Assembly: GCA_900539625.1 (NCBI GenBank)
Contig: UQCW01000001.1
Span: forward strand, 87,662-151,661
Length of the DNA stretch: 64,000 nucleotides
Source: an uncultured Prevotella sp.
GTDB taxonomy: Bacteria > Bacteroidota > Bacteroidia > Bacteroidales > Bacteroidaceae
Direction: 5' to 3'
Below the pieces are notes generated by a model. That model was not told the origin of the DNA. It made no database searches and was given only the letters and a program-made list of their open reading frames with translations. Both the position numbers and the translations under genes were made by a program. Of the stretch, positions 1 to 8,649 are shown piece after piece. The first letter of the stretch is position 1; the number at the start of each line of letters is the position of its first letter.

Positions 1-4
1 TGGT

Positions 5-2407
5 ATGACAAAAGAAATGGAATTGGAGAAAAAGGAAGAAGAAGGCTTGAACTGGGCCGACTATGGATTTATGTTCCTTTCTCATTGGTATTGGTTCGTC
101 GCATCGGTTGTCGTTGCGATGGTGATTGCTGTCTACTATATAATGAGTACGACACCTATCTATACAACCAGTACCCAGTTGCTCATTAGAGATGACAAGA
201 ACAACAAGGGCGCATCGACCTCCATACAGGATTTCAGTGATTTGGGCTTGATTAAGTCAAACACCAATATCAAAAACGAAATCCTGACAATCAGTGCGCC
301 TATCATGATGCAGGAAACTGCAAAGCGCCTGCATCTGGATTTGCAGATGGATGTTGATCAGGGCCTCCACAAGCATCCCTTGTATAACGATGCGCCCATT
401 GTGCTCGATATGTCAATGCTCTTGGGCGATGATAACTCGTTTGCTTTCGAGCTGACGCCGTTGAGCCGTTCGAAGGTGGAAATTTCCTCGTTCGTGATGA
501 TGGGCGAGAAGGTTGCCGATGGCAAGAAACTGCTGGTGAACGTGGGGCAGCGCGTGAAAACCCCGGTTGGCGGACTGAGGGTTTCGCTGAGCCCTGCTTG
601 GGACGACAGTTTTATCGGCAAGAAGATATATGTTAACAAATACCCCATTACGGCGGTTGGCAATGCTTATGCGGCACGTCTCAATGTGGCGCTGAGCGAC
701 AAGGAGGCCTCAGTTTTGGATTTGAGCATTTCTGACGAGAGTCCCGACCGCGCTAAGGATGTGTTGCTCACGTTGATTGACGTGTATAACGAAAAGTGGG
801 TGAAAGACAAGAACCGCATGGCGGAGAGCACGTCTGAATTTATCGAAGAGCGCCTGACGAATCTGACGAAGGAACTGGAGAATGTTGATGAGAAAATCTC
901 TGACTATAAGAGCGCCAATCTCCTTCCGGATATTCAGGCTTCTTTGGCCAAGGATATGCAGCAGAGCAGCAAGAATTTTGATGAGTTGCTGAAGCTTCAC
1001 AACCAGCTGAGCATGGCTAAGTTCTTGCGCGAGCGTCTGGACGACAAGAGCAAGGACGACCAGTTGCTGCCGTCGAACGTGGGCATTTCGGCCGGCGGCG
1101 TTGAGAGTCTGGTTGCCGAATACAACAAATTGATGCTGGACCGTATCAGCTATGTTGAAAATTCAAGTGTCAACGCTCCTGTGGTCAAGGATATCGACCG
1201 CCGTTTGTCTTCCCAGAAAATGGCCATTGTTCGTTCGCTTGACAATTATGTGACGCAGATTCAGAAGCAGATTGACAATGTCCGCGCTTCCGACGAGCAA
1301 ATCAATGCGCAGATTGCCTCAAATCCGCGCCAGGCGAAGGTGTTGGCCTCTGTTCAGCGCCAGCAGACAGTGAAGGAGGCTTTGTATATCTTTCTGCTTC
1401 AGAAGCGTGAAGAAAACGAACTGTCGCGCACATACACGGCGTGGAACACCAGTATCATCCAGCCGCCAACGGGTTCGCGCGTTCCGGCGGCTCCCAGGAA
1501 GAACATGATCATGCTGATGGCCTTTGCTCTTGGACTGGTGGTGCCTGGTGGACTCTTGTTCCAGCGCGACACGATGAGTCATACAGTTCGCGGACGCAAG
1601 GATTTGGATAGTCTGGACGTTCCTTTGGTGGGCGAAGTGCCCGACATTTCCATCAGAAAGCATTGGTGGAGCCGACGGAGTCCTGTCAAGAGAGAGGTCG
1701 TTGTCAAGGCCGACAGTCGCGACTTGATCAACGAGTCGTTGCGTATTGTGCGAACCAATCTCGATTATTTCATCAAGAATCATAATGCGGGTAACGTGGT
1801 TATGTTCACCTCGTTTAACCCTGCTTCAGGCAAGAGCTTCATTACGCCCAATTTGGCAAAAGCCATTGCGTTGCGCGGCAAGCGCGTTATCACCATAGAT
1901 ATGGACTTGCGCCACGCCTCGCTCAGTCACATGGTTGCACGTCGTTCGCCTGTTGGATTGTCGTCTTATTTGGGCGGCCAGGAAGCCGATATTGATTCGC
2001 TCATCCTCAAGGATGGCATCGCGGAAGGCGTTGACTTGCTCCCCGTTGGCGTGATACCTCCCAACCCTGCGGAACTCTTGCAGGTGGGCGACATGAAGAC
2101 GCTGATTGAAAAGCTCCGTCAGGAATATGATTTCATTTTCCTGGATTGTCCGCCGATTGAAATTGTGGCAGACGCTTCCATCATCAAGGAATATGCCGAC
2201 GTGACGATTTTCGTTGTGCGTGCTGGTTTGATGGACAGACGGGCATTGGGCCATGTCTCAGAGTTGTATAAAGAAAAGAAATTCAACAATTTGACATTGC
2301 TCCTCAACGGTACGAAATATGTCAGTGGCAAGTATGGCAACTATCGCTACGGCTATGGTTACGGCTATGGCTACGGTTACGGAAACAGCTATTACAGCAA
2401 AGGATAA
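5..2407 (+). CDS. Polysaccharide co-polymerase / tyrosine autokinase (Wzc-type)
   Basis: An 800-residue inner-membrane protein that would control chain length and export of a surface polysaccharide through a C-terminal BY-kinase. It has a first membrane segment near residues 30-48, a Wzz-type periplasmic region with coiled coil (about 280-460), a second membrane segment near 500-520, and a kinase domain. The kinase shows a Walker A ending GKS near 610, a Walker A' IDMDLR near 631 and a Walker B FLDCPP near 712. The tail after 775 alternates Tyr and Gly, which fits the tyrosine cluster that BY-kinases autophosphorylate. The start lies four bases from the window edge, so an upstream start and the rest of the operon (Wza expected) cannot be seen. 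Function follows from the family. Confidence 0.9.
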   Translation: MTKEMELEKKEEEGLNWADYGFMFLSHWYWFVASVVVAMVIAVYYIMSTTPIYTTSTQLLIRDDKNNKGASTSIQDFSDLGLIKSNTNIKNEILTISAPIMMQETAKRLHLDLQMDVDQGLHKHPLYNDAPIVLDMSMLLGDDNSFAFELTPLSRSKVEISSFVMMGEKVADGKKLLVNVGQRVKTPVGGLRVSLSPAWDDSFIGKKIYVNKYPITAVGNAYAARLNVALSDKEASVLDLSISDESPDRAKDVLLTLIDVYNEKWVKDKNRMAESTSEFIEERLTNLTKELENVDEKISDYKSANLLPDIQASLAKDMQQSSKNFDELLKLHNQLSMAKFLRERLDDKSKDDQLLPSNVGISAGGVESLVAEYNKLMLDRISYVENSSVNAPVVKDIDRRLSSQKMAIVRSLDNYVTQIQKQIDNVRASDEQINAQIASNPRQAKVLASVQRQQTVKEALYIFLLQKREENELSRTYTAWNTSIIQPPTGSRVPAAPRKNMIMLMAFALGLVVPGGLLFQRDTMSHTVRGRKDLDSLDVPLVGEVPDISIRKHWWSRRSPVKREVVVKADSRDLINESLRIVRTNLDYFIKNHNAGNVVMFTSFNPASGKSFITPNLAKAIALRGKRVITIDMDLRHASLSHMVARRSPVGLSSYLGGQEADIDSLILKDGIAEGVDLLPVGVIPPNPAELLQVGDMKTLIEKLRQEYDFIFLDCPPIEIVADASIIKEYADVTIFVVRAGLMDRRALGHVSELYKEKKFNNLTLLLNGTKYVSGKYGNYRYGYGYGYGYGYGNSYYSKG

Positions 2408-2430
2408 AAATGATGTTTGGTTAACATGTG

Positions 2431-2482
2431 AAAGGCAGTAGTGTTTGGATGCGGCGTCTTGTTGCATCGCGCTACTGCTTTT
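2431..2482 (+). terminator. Terminator after the tyrosine autokinase
   Basis: GCAGTAG at 2435-2441 pairs with CTACTGC at 2472-2478, with further A/T pairing outside. The stem is followed by TTTTCCTTTTT. It sits 28 bases after the stop codon. Confidence 0.75.
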
Positions 2483-2944
2483 CCTTTTTAGTAATGCTGA
2501 AAGAATAAGTTGAGCATTTTAGACAGGGTATAAGAAATTACTTCTTACTTCACAAAATTGGTCAAGTCCCTTTTTGTTACCATTACTTATGGTGTCCCCC
2601 TGTTTTTTATAGCGTAAAAAAGAAGTTTATGGCTACATCTTGCTGTGTGTTTGGAGTGCTCTTCTTATCAACAGGATGCACGTAAGGGGCTGCCCAACGG
2701 TTGTTGTCGTAATTTCTGCTTGTGCGAGGATATGCGGGTTTCCTTTATGTCTTGCAGCCGTGTCTTTCCTTCGAGGTACGATGGCATTGCTTGGCTTCTT
2801 CGGCTGCAACATGCGGGAAAGTGTCTTCCTGTTTTTTCGGAAGCAAGTGTAGGACTATGTGGGCAATACATGGGGAAACGTGTAAGAAAAGCAGGTGTTG
2901 CCCTACAAAACCGTCTTAAAATTTTTCTCTCTCATAAAAAAAAG
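2483..2944. other. Gene-poor stretch, nothing recognised
   Basis: About 460 bases between the autokinase terminator and the LysE-family gene. Short frames on both strands look random and have no recognisable protein signature. No clear TAnnTTTG box or strong hairpin was found except the weak box just before the LysE start. Confidence 0.5.
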
Positions 2945-2960
2945 CGAATTTTGCAGTCAA

Positions 2961-3635
2961 ATGGAAAATGTCGTAGATATACTTATATATATAATCAAGG
3001 GAATTGTTATTGGAATTGTCGCATCGGCACCGATGGGGCCTGTTGGTATTTTATGCATTCGTCGCACGATTAAGAAAGGGCGTGCGTATGGCGTGGTGAC
3101 AGGCGCTGGCGCTGCGTTGAGTGACGTTTTTTATGCGTTGCTAACCGGCTACGGCCTGTCGTTGGTGTCACCGTTGACCTCTCCTGCCAATGTCTTTTGG
3201 GTGAAGCTCGTTGGTTGCGCCATGCTCTTGGCTTTCGGAGCTTATATGTTCCGCACAGGTCCGCGCGTGGATGTCCACCCAGAATCAAAAAATAAGGGTT
3301 CGCTTTTCCGGAATTTTCTCACGTCGTTTTTCATCACGTTGTGTAACCCAGCAATCATTTTTTTGTTCCTCGCCTTGTTTAATATGATGGCCCCCTTCGC
3401 TGGTGCTGACAAATTCGTCAATGTGGTGGCTGGTTATGCTGCCATCATGGGAGGTGCGCTTTTGTGGTGGTTGGGGCTAACGTACGTCATCAACAAAATG
3501 AGCAACCATTTCGGAGAAAAGGGTATCAGGAATCTCAACCGCACAATCGGTGTGATTGTGATTTCTTTCGCCGTGATTTATACGCTGCTGACGATTTTCG
3601 GAGTATCAATCATCGGTCCCGACGGTTCGCATTGA
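2961..3635 (+). CDS. LysE-family amino acid exporter
   Basis: A 224-residue polytopic membrane protein with about six hydrophobic segments. The N-terminal signature of LysE/RhtB exporters is visible (APMGPVGILCIRRTIKKG, then GAGAALSDVFYA). The family exports amino acids or small metabolites; the substrate here is unknown. The start MENVVDIL at 2961 is chosen over an in-frame start at 2895 because the extra 22 residues are hydrophilic and unlike the family. A weak promoter box (GAATTTTG, 2945-2952) also ends only 8 bases before 2961. The DUF4924 gene follows 104 bases downstream. Confidence 0.85.
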   Translation: MENVVDILIYIIKGIVIGIVASAPMGPVGILCIRRTIKKGRAYGVVTGAGAALSDVFYALLTGYGLSLVSPLTSPANVFWVKLVGCAMLLAFGAYMFRTGPRVDVHPESKNKGSLFRNFLTSFFITLCNPAIIFLFLALFNMMAPFAGADKFVNVVAGYAAIMGGALLWWLGLTYVINKMSNHFGEKGIRNLNRTIGVIVISFAVIYTLLTIFGVSIIGPDGSH

Positions 3636-3739
3636 CGGCGTCAGACGTTTCAGAATCCGTGTCGACGAGCATAAATTCGCTGGAAAGCACTTCACGGCAT
3701 CCATTTTACATTGTATCTACTTTATACATAGTCGCCAGT

Positions 3740-4285
3740 ATGGTTATTGCAAATCAACTTCGTGAAAAGAATAGGGTTGAATATCTGTTGTATTTATGGC
3801 AGGTTGAAGACATTCTGAGGGCTTTCAATTGCGATTTTGAAAGCGTGAGAGACAAGTATCTTCCGCAGTTTAAGTTGTCGGACGACCTCAAGAAACAGAC
3901 AGAGGAATGGTATCAGAATCTGTGTGAAATGATGCATTCTGAGGGCGTAATGAAGGTGGGGCATCTTCAGATTTCCAAGAATGTTTTGCTTCAGTTGGAA
4001 GACCTTCATAAGCAGTTGATGGCTTCGGCAAAGTTTCCCTATTACCACCAGATGTATTTTAAAGTGCTTCCCTATGTCGTTGAATTGCGTGGCCGAGGGG
4101 TTGATAATGGTGAAAGTGAGTTGCAGATCTGCCTGGATGCGCTGTATGGCGTGATGCTCTTGAGATTGAAGCGCCAGAGCGTTTCAGACAAGACCAATGC
4201 TGCCGTAAAAGATATATCTGTGTTTCTCGGGCAGTTGTCGGATTATTACTTCAAGGACAAGAAAGAACCATTGGTTTTTGAGTAA
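3740..4285 (+). CDS. DUF4924 family protein
   Basis: A 181-residue soluble, helix-rich protein recognised as DUF4924, a family of unknown function found in Bacteroidetes. The start MVIANQLREKNR at 3740 matches the usual family start; the longer frame from 3464 overlaps the LysE gene and its extra part is not protein-like. In Bacteroidales this gene is often next to a LysE exporter and rfbD, as here. A strong terminator follows directly. No catalytic motif is visible. Confidence 0.8.
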   Translation: MVIANQLREKNRVEYLLYLWQVEDILRAFNCDFESVRDKYLPQFKLSDDLKKQTEEWYQNLCEMMHSEGVMKVGHLQISKNVLLQLEDLHKQLMASAKFPYYHQMYFKVLPYVVELRGRGVDNGESELQICLDALYGVMLLRLKRQSVSDKTNAAVKDISVFLGQLSDYYFKDKKEPLVFE

Positions 4286-4286
4286 G

Positions 4287-4320
4287 GAATGGCGAGGAAG
4301 GTTTTGCCGTTCTTTTTTTT
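4287..4320 (+). terminator. Terminator after the DUF4924 gene
   Basis: GAATGGC (4287-4293) pairs with GCCGTTC (4306-4312, one G-T pair), followed by eight T residues at 4313-4320. It separates the LysE-DUF4924 unit from rfbD. Confidence 0.8.
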
Positions 4321-4405
4321 GTCAGAGACAGAAAAGAGATTAATACTAAATATGGTAGGTATGCGTGTCCGACAGTGTGCGGAATAAGTAATAGTGCTCA
4401 GCATT

Positions 4406-4413
4406 TATTTTTG
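4406..4413 (+). promoter_or_regulatory. Candidate promoter -7 box for rfbD
   Basis: TATTTTTG matches the Bacteroidetes TAnnTTTG box and lies 28 bases before the rfbD start, downstream of the preceding terminator. No good TTTG element was seen at the expected upstream spacing. Confidence 0.5.
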
Positions 4414-4441
4414 CCAGCCTACCTAAAATCATCATTCAATC

Positions 4442-5302
4442 ATGAAAGAAATTCTTATTACAGGATGTCGCGGACAACTGGGTAATGAAATTCAGTTGCT
4501 TGCTTCTGAGTATCCCCATTTTCATTTCTTTTTTACAGACAGGGAAGAGCTGGATATTACGAACGAGGAGCAGGTGATGGCTTTTGTGGAGGCCAACAAA
4601 ATCACAACCATCATAAATTGTGCGGCATTCACTGCGGTGGATAAAGCAGAGAGCGAAGAAGCGTTGTGCGACCTGCTGAATCATAAAGCGCCTGGCTATC
4701 TGGCCGCTGCTATGGCCAAGGTGGGCGGCGAAATGGTTCAGGTTTCAACGGATTATGTTTTTGACGGTAATGGGCACCTCCCGTATGTTGAAACGGATGC
4801 GACAAATCCGCAGACGGCGTATGGACGCACGAAACTGGCGGGCGAAAAAGCTGTGATGGAGACGTGTGGGAAAGCTATGGTCGTTCGCACGGCATGGCTG
4901 TATTCCACATTTGGCAATAATTTCGTGAAGACCATGATCCGCTTGGGCAGGGAACGCGATAACCTCGGTGTTATCTTTGACCAAATTGGCAGTCCGACGT
5001 ATGCGCGTGATTTGGCGTGCGCCATCATGGCGGCAGTTGACAAGGGAATTGTTCCAGGCGTTTATCATTTCACCAACGAAGGCGTTTGCTCTTGGTTTGA
5101 TTTCACAAGAGCCATACACCGAATTGCTGGTATAACGCAGTGCCACGTTAAGCCTCTGCATACAGAAGAATATCCCACACCTGCCAAGCGCCCCCACTAT
5201 TCGGTGTTGGACAAGACCAAGATAAAGTTGACCTTCGGTATTGACATTCCTTGGTGGGAAGATTCCTTGGAGGCGTGCATTTCCTTGCTTGAAAAAGACT
5301 GA
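4442..5302 (+). CDS. rfbD: dTDP-4-dehydrorhamnose reductase
   Basis: A 286-residue cytoplasmic short-chain dehydrogenase/reductase of the RmlD type. It reduces dTDP-4-dehydro-L-rhamnose to dTDP-L-rhamnose with NAD(P)H for surface polysaccharide. Visible signatures are the nucleotide-binding loop GCRGQLGNE near residue 8, the STDYVFDG segment near 102, and the YGRTKLAGE catalytic Tyr-xxx-Lys near 128-132. Length is normal for the family. The other rhamnose genes (rfbA, B, C) are not in the window. Confidence 0.95.
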   Translation: MKEILITGCRGQLGNEIQLLASEYPHFHFFFTDREELDITNEEQVMAFVEANKITTIINCAAFTAVDKAESEEALCDLLNHKAPGYLAAAMAKVGGEMVQVSTDYVFDGNGHLPYVETDATNPQTAYGRTKLAGEKAVMETCGKAMVVRTAWLYSTFGNNFVKTMIRLGRERDNLGVIFDQIGSPTYARDLACAIMAAVDKGIVPGVYHFTNEGVCSWFDFTRAIHRIAGITQCHVKPLHTEEYPTPAKRPHYSVLDKTKIKLTFGIDIPWWEDSLEACISLLEKD

Positions 5303-5475
5303 CGGCCATACAGTGTCGGGCGGTTGCTTGATTTCGTTTAAATTGGTTGTTGGTAAGTAGAGGGTCAGAGTTTTGTAATGGGGAAAAACGATTTGAGGAG
5401 TTAGGAAATCTGTTCCTATGCTCTGTCAAAATTGATCGGCTTATTCTTTCACCATTGCTTTAAATCAGTATAGCT

Positions 5476-6510
5476 ATGCGCCAAAATGGTATTTCTGAAT
5501 ATAGGGCAGAATTGATGGCCATCAGTATGTTTGGCATCCTGCTGACGCATTTAAAGGCATCGTTTGGCGTTTACGCTTTAGACCGCGTCGCTCTGTTGTG
5601 TCAGGGTGGGGTGGACGTGTTCCTTTTCTTGTCGGGTTTCGGACTGTATTATTCAGGGATGAAGTCTGACAATCCTCTGCGGTTTTATTCCAAGCGTTTT
5701 AAGCGTATTTTTCCCTCATTTTGGGTGGTCATGCTGCTCACTTTTTGGCTTATCGACAAATTGCATTGGCCAAATGTGTTATGGGGAGGAAGCACCTTGG
5801 CGTTTTGGTTTCAGTCGACCAACAAATACTCCTTTGGCTGGTTTGTGTCGTTGATAGTTGTGCTCTATGCCGTGTTCCCGTGGTTTTTCCGTTTGTTTCG
5901 CAAGCATCCAAAAATCGCCACGTTGTTTGGTGTCGGGGTTGGCTTGCTGTTAACGGGGATGTACGTGTATCGTTATCAAGTGGTTTATCCCGGAGGGCAG
6001 AATCGTTTTATCCTCCCAGCGGCGAGAGTTGCGATATTCTTCTTAGGAGTGTATGGCGCTCATTGGCTGGTGACAGAAAAAGAGACATCGGAAACGATGA
6101 AGCGTAAAGAAAAATGGCTCTTGGTGTCGGTGGCCCTTGTCGGCCTTTTGTTCTTGAATTTGGCGCTGAATGCCTGGGGCTTCAGAACAATGAGAAACAC
6201 AGGCTTGCTCTATTGGTCTTACGTGCTGATAATCCCTGGCTTTCTCATTGCCTGTGTCTGGATGTTCCAGAAGATGAGGGCCACAAGCATCGGAAACCAG
6301 ATACTGAATGTCTTGAAGCACCTGGGCGGTTGCACGCTCGAAGCCTATCTATTGATAGCTGTTACGTACAGCTATGTGCCGTTGGTGAGCCAGCAATTGG
6401 GCATTTCTCCCTTAGCCTCCAATCTGCTGTTGCTTGTCGCAACTGTTGTTGCTGCATGGATGACGCATAGGGCGGTGGATGGAATAATGCGTAAGACCAA
6501 ACTGCTTTGA
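5476..6510 (+). CDS. Membrane acyltransferase (acyltransferase 3 family)
   Basis: A 344-residue polytopic membrane protein with about ten hydrophobic segments. The family typically O-acetylates surface sugars with acetyl-CoA. The N-terminal segment RAELMAISMFGILLTHL is in the place of the usual RxxxxxRxxxxxxVxxxH motif, and its His fits the conserved His. A later FLFLSGFGLYYS matches the family's second motif. It follows rfbD by 173 bases, so a role in modifying polysaccharide or lipopolysaccharide is a reasonable inference. The acceptor is unknown. Confidence 0.85.
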   Translation: MRQNGISEYRAELMAISMFGILLTHLKASFGVYALDRVALLCQGGVDVFLFLSGFGLYYSGMKSDNPLRFYSKRFKRIFPSFWVVMLLTFWLIDKLHWPNVLWGGSTLAFWFQSTNKYSFGWFVSLIVVLYAVFPWFFRLFRKHPKIATLFGVGVGLLLTGMYVYRYQVVYPGGQNRFILPAARVAIFFLGVYGAHWLVTEKETSETMKRKEKWLLVSVALVGLLFLNLALNAWGFRTMRNTGLLYWSYVLIIPGFLIACVWMFQKMRATSIGNQILNVLKHLGGCTLEAYLLIAVTYSYVPLVSQQLGISPLASNLLLLVATVVAAWMTHRAVDGIMRKTKLL

Positions 6511-6629
6511 ATGTATTTTCCTGCATGGATACAATATATATGTGGATGCCACCTATAAAAGGCACATTATCAATACAGACTGCCAGGCATATCGAAGAAA
6601 TTTAATAGAAACAATAATCTCATTCTCTG

Positions 6630-8198
6630 ATGAATCAAGAAATAGAACGTAGACGAACATTTGCTATCATCTCTCACCCTGACGCGGGTAAGACAACGCT
6701 CACCGAAAAACTTTTGCTGTTTGGTGGGCAGATTCAGGTGGCAGGTGCCGTTAAGAACAACAAGATCAAGAAGACGGCCACCAGCGACTGGATGGAAATT
6801 GAAAAACAACGTGGCATTTCGGTGACGACTTCAGTCATGGAGTTTGACTACGATGGATATAAAGTCAATATCCTGGACACCCCGGGACACCAAGACTTTG
6901 CTGAAGACACTTTCCGCACGCTGACAGCGGTGGACTCCGCCATCATAGTCGTTGATTCGGCAAAAGGCGTTGAAGCCCAGACGCGGAAACTGATGTCGGT
7001 TTGCCGTATGCGTAAGACCCCTGTGATTATTTTCATCAACAAAATGGACCGCGAGGGTAAAGACCCGTTCGACTTGCTGGATGAACTGGAAGAAGAACTT
7101 CAAATCAAGGTGCGTCCGCTTTCATGGCCCATCAACCAGGGGGCACGCTTCAAAGGCGTGTATAACATCTTCGAAAAGCAACTGAACCTCTTTGCGGCTG
7201 ACAAGCAGAAGGTGACGGAGAAGGTGGCTGTTGATATCAACAGCGAAGAGTTGGAGGCGCACGTGGGCGAAACAGATGCCGCCCGTTTGCGCGATGACCT
7301 GGAATTGGTTGACGGCGTTTATCCGGAATTCAATGTTAATGACTATCTTTCTGCTGAAATTGCTCCCGTGTTCTTTGGTTCAGCCCTCAATAATTTCGGT
7401 GTCAAAGAATTGCTGGATTGTTTCGTGAAGATTGCGCCCGCTCCACGTCCCACTAAGGCTGAGGAGCGTTTGGTCAATCCCGATGAAAGCAAGTTCACGG
7501 GGTTCATCTTCAAAATCACAGCAAACATCGACCCCAACCACCGCTCATGTATCGCGTTTTGCAAAGTCTGCTCAGGACGTTTCCAGAGAAATGCACCATA
7601 TCTACATGTACGCAACGGGAAGACTGTTCGCTTTTCTTCACCAACCCAGTTTATGGCGCAAAGAAAGAGCACCATCGACGAAGCGTGGGCTGGCGACATC
7701 GTCGGCTTGCCGGACAACGGCGTCTTCAAGATTGGCGACACCTTGACAGAGGGCGAGCAACTCCATTTCAGAGGTTTGCCGTCGTTCTCACCTGAAATGT
7801 TCAAGTACATAGAGAATGCCGATCCGATGAAGACCAAGCAGTTGAACAAAGGCATCGAACAGCTGATGGATGAAGGTGTGGCCCAGCTCTTTGTCAACCA
7901 GTTTAATGGTCGTAAGTTGATCGGCACCGTTGGTCAGCTGCAGTTTGAAGTCATCCAATACCGCTTGGAGAATGAATACAACGCCAAATGCCGCTGGGAA
8001 CCGGTCAGCCTCTATAAAGCATGCTGGATCGAGAGCGATGACGAGGCAGAATTGGAGGCGTTCAAGAAACGCAAATACCAGTATATGGCAAAAGACCGCG
8101 ACGGAAGAGACGTCTTCTTGGCCGATAGCGGCTATGTTCTGCAAATGGCCCAGCAAGACTTCAAGCATATCAAATTCCATTTCACGAGCGAGTTCTGA
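6630..8198 (+). CDS. prfC: Peptide chain release factor 3
   Basis: A 522-residue translational GTPase that recycles RF1/RF2 from the ribosome. All G motifs are canonical: SHPDAGKTT near residues 16-24, RGISVTTS in switch I, DTPGHQDF near 85, and NKMD near 138. The C-terminal half matches RF3 domains II and III and ends near the usual length of ~525. It has intact motifs, in contrast to the EF-G paralogue at 27024. A terminator follows about 115 bases after the stop. Confidence 0.95.
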   Translation: MNQEIERRRTFAIISHPDAGKTTLTEKLLLFGGQIQVAGAVKNNKIKKTATSDWMEIEKQRGISVTTSVMEFDYDGYKVNILDTPGHQDFAEDTFRTLTAVDSAIIVVDSAKGVEAQTRKLMSVCRMRKTPVIIFINKMDREGKDPFDLLDELEEELQIKVRPLSWPINQGARFKGVYNIFEKQLNLFAADKQKVTEKVAVDINSEELEAHVGETDAARLRDDLELVDGVYPEFNVNDYLSAEIAPVFFGSALNNFGVKELLDCFVKIAPAPRPTKAEERLVNPDESKFTGFIFKITANIDPNHRSCIAFCKVCSGRFQRNAPYLHVRNGKTVRFSSPTQFMAQRKSTIDEAWAGDIVGLPDNGVFKIGDTLTEGEQLHFRGLPSFSPEMFKYIENADPMKTKQLNKGIEQLMDEGVAQLFVNQFNGRKLIGTVGQLQFEVIQYRLENEYNAKCRWEPVSLYKACWIESDDEAELEAFKKRKYQYMAKDRDGRDVFLADSGYVLQMAQQDFKHIKFHFTSEF

Positions 8199-8313
8199 TT
8201 TTCCATTCGATTATCCTGCGGGGCGCTCTCTGGAAGGCTTGGGTTTTTCCGTGAGAAATGGCATCTGGTGTTTCAAGGATGTCTCGGATATTTTCAGAAG
8301 AAATATTATTTGA

Positions 8314-8346
8314 AAAGAGAGTGTGTCAAAATGATGCACTCTCTTT
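8314..8346 (+). terminator. Terminator after prfC
   Basis: AAAGAGAGTG (8314-8323) and CACTCTCTTT (8337-8346) form a perfect 10-bp stem with a 13-base loop. The T-run after it is short. Confidence 0.7.
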
Positions 8347-8526
8347 GTGCTTCATGCGCGGGCGAGTGAATTTATTTATAATTGCCTAATGCGCCGCGTC
8401 AACATCTTCACTGTTTAATTAATGCAAAAATACCTATCTGAAATATGAAGTGAACTTGTAATCATGTAGTTCGCAATATTAATGATCCTTTGTTTCTGTT
8501 TTTCCGTCCTCAACTTTTTTTGCTTG

Positions 8527-8600
8527 ACAGGCAGGTATGATACAAAGTTTTTTTGTAAGTTTGTGTTTGGATTCAACAAAACAACGGATGGCCTGCCTGT
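8527..8600 (+). promoter_or_regulatory. Promoter-like box inside an inverted repeat upstream of the aminotransferase
   Basis: TAAGTTTG at 8556-8563 matches the TAnnTTTG box and lies about 90 bases before the gene. It is enclosed by a 9-base inverted repeat, ACAGGCAGG at 8527-8535 and CCTGCCTGT at 8592-8600. The upstream TTTG element is not clear. The remaining bases from 8347 to 8526 show nothing recognisable. Confidence 0.45.
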
Positions 8601-8649
8601 TGGCGGGTTAAAATTGTTATTTTAAAACCTTTAAAAATAGAGAACAAGA

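Noticed and set aside
2630..2686. Very short frame resembling a lipoprotein signal (ends LSTGCT)
   Set aside because: It stops directly after the cysteine and has no mature part or promoter.
2645..3073. Open frame before and overlapping the LysE gene
   Set aside because: Cys/Arg-rich random-looking translation that overlaps the LysE gene in another frame.
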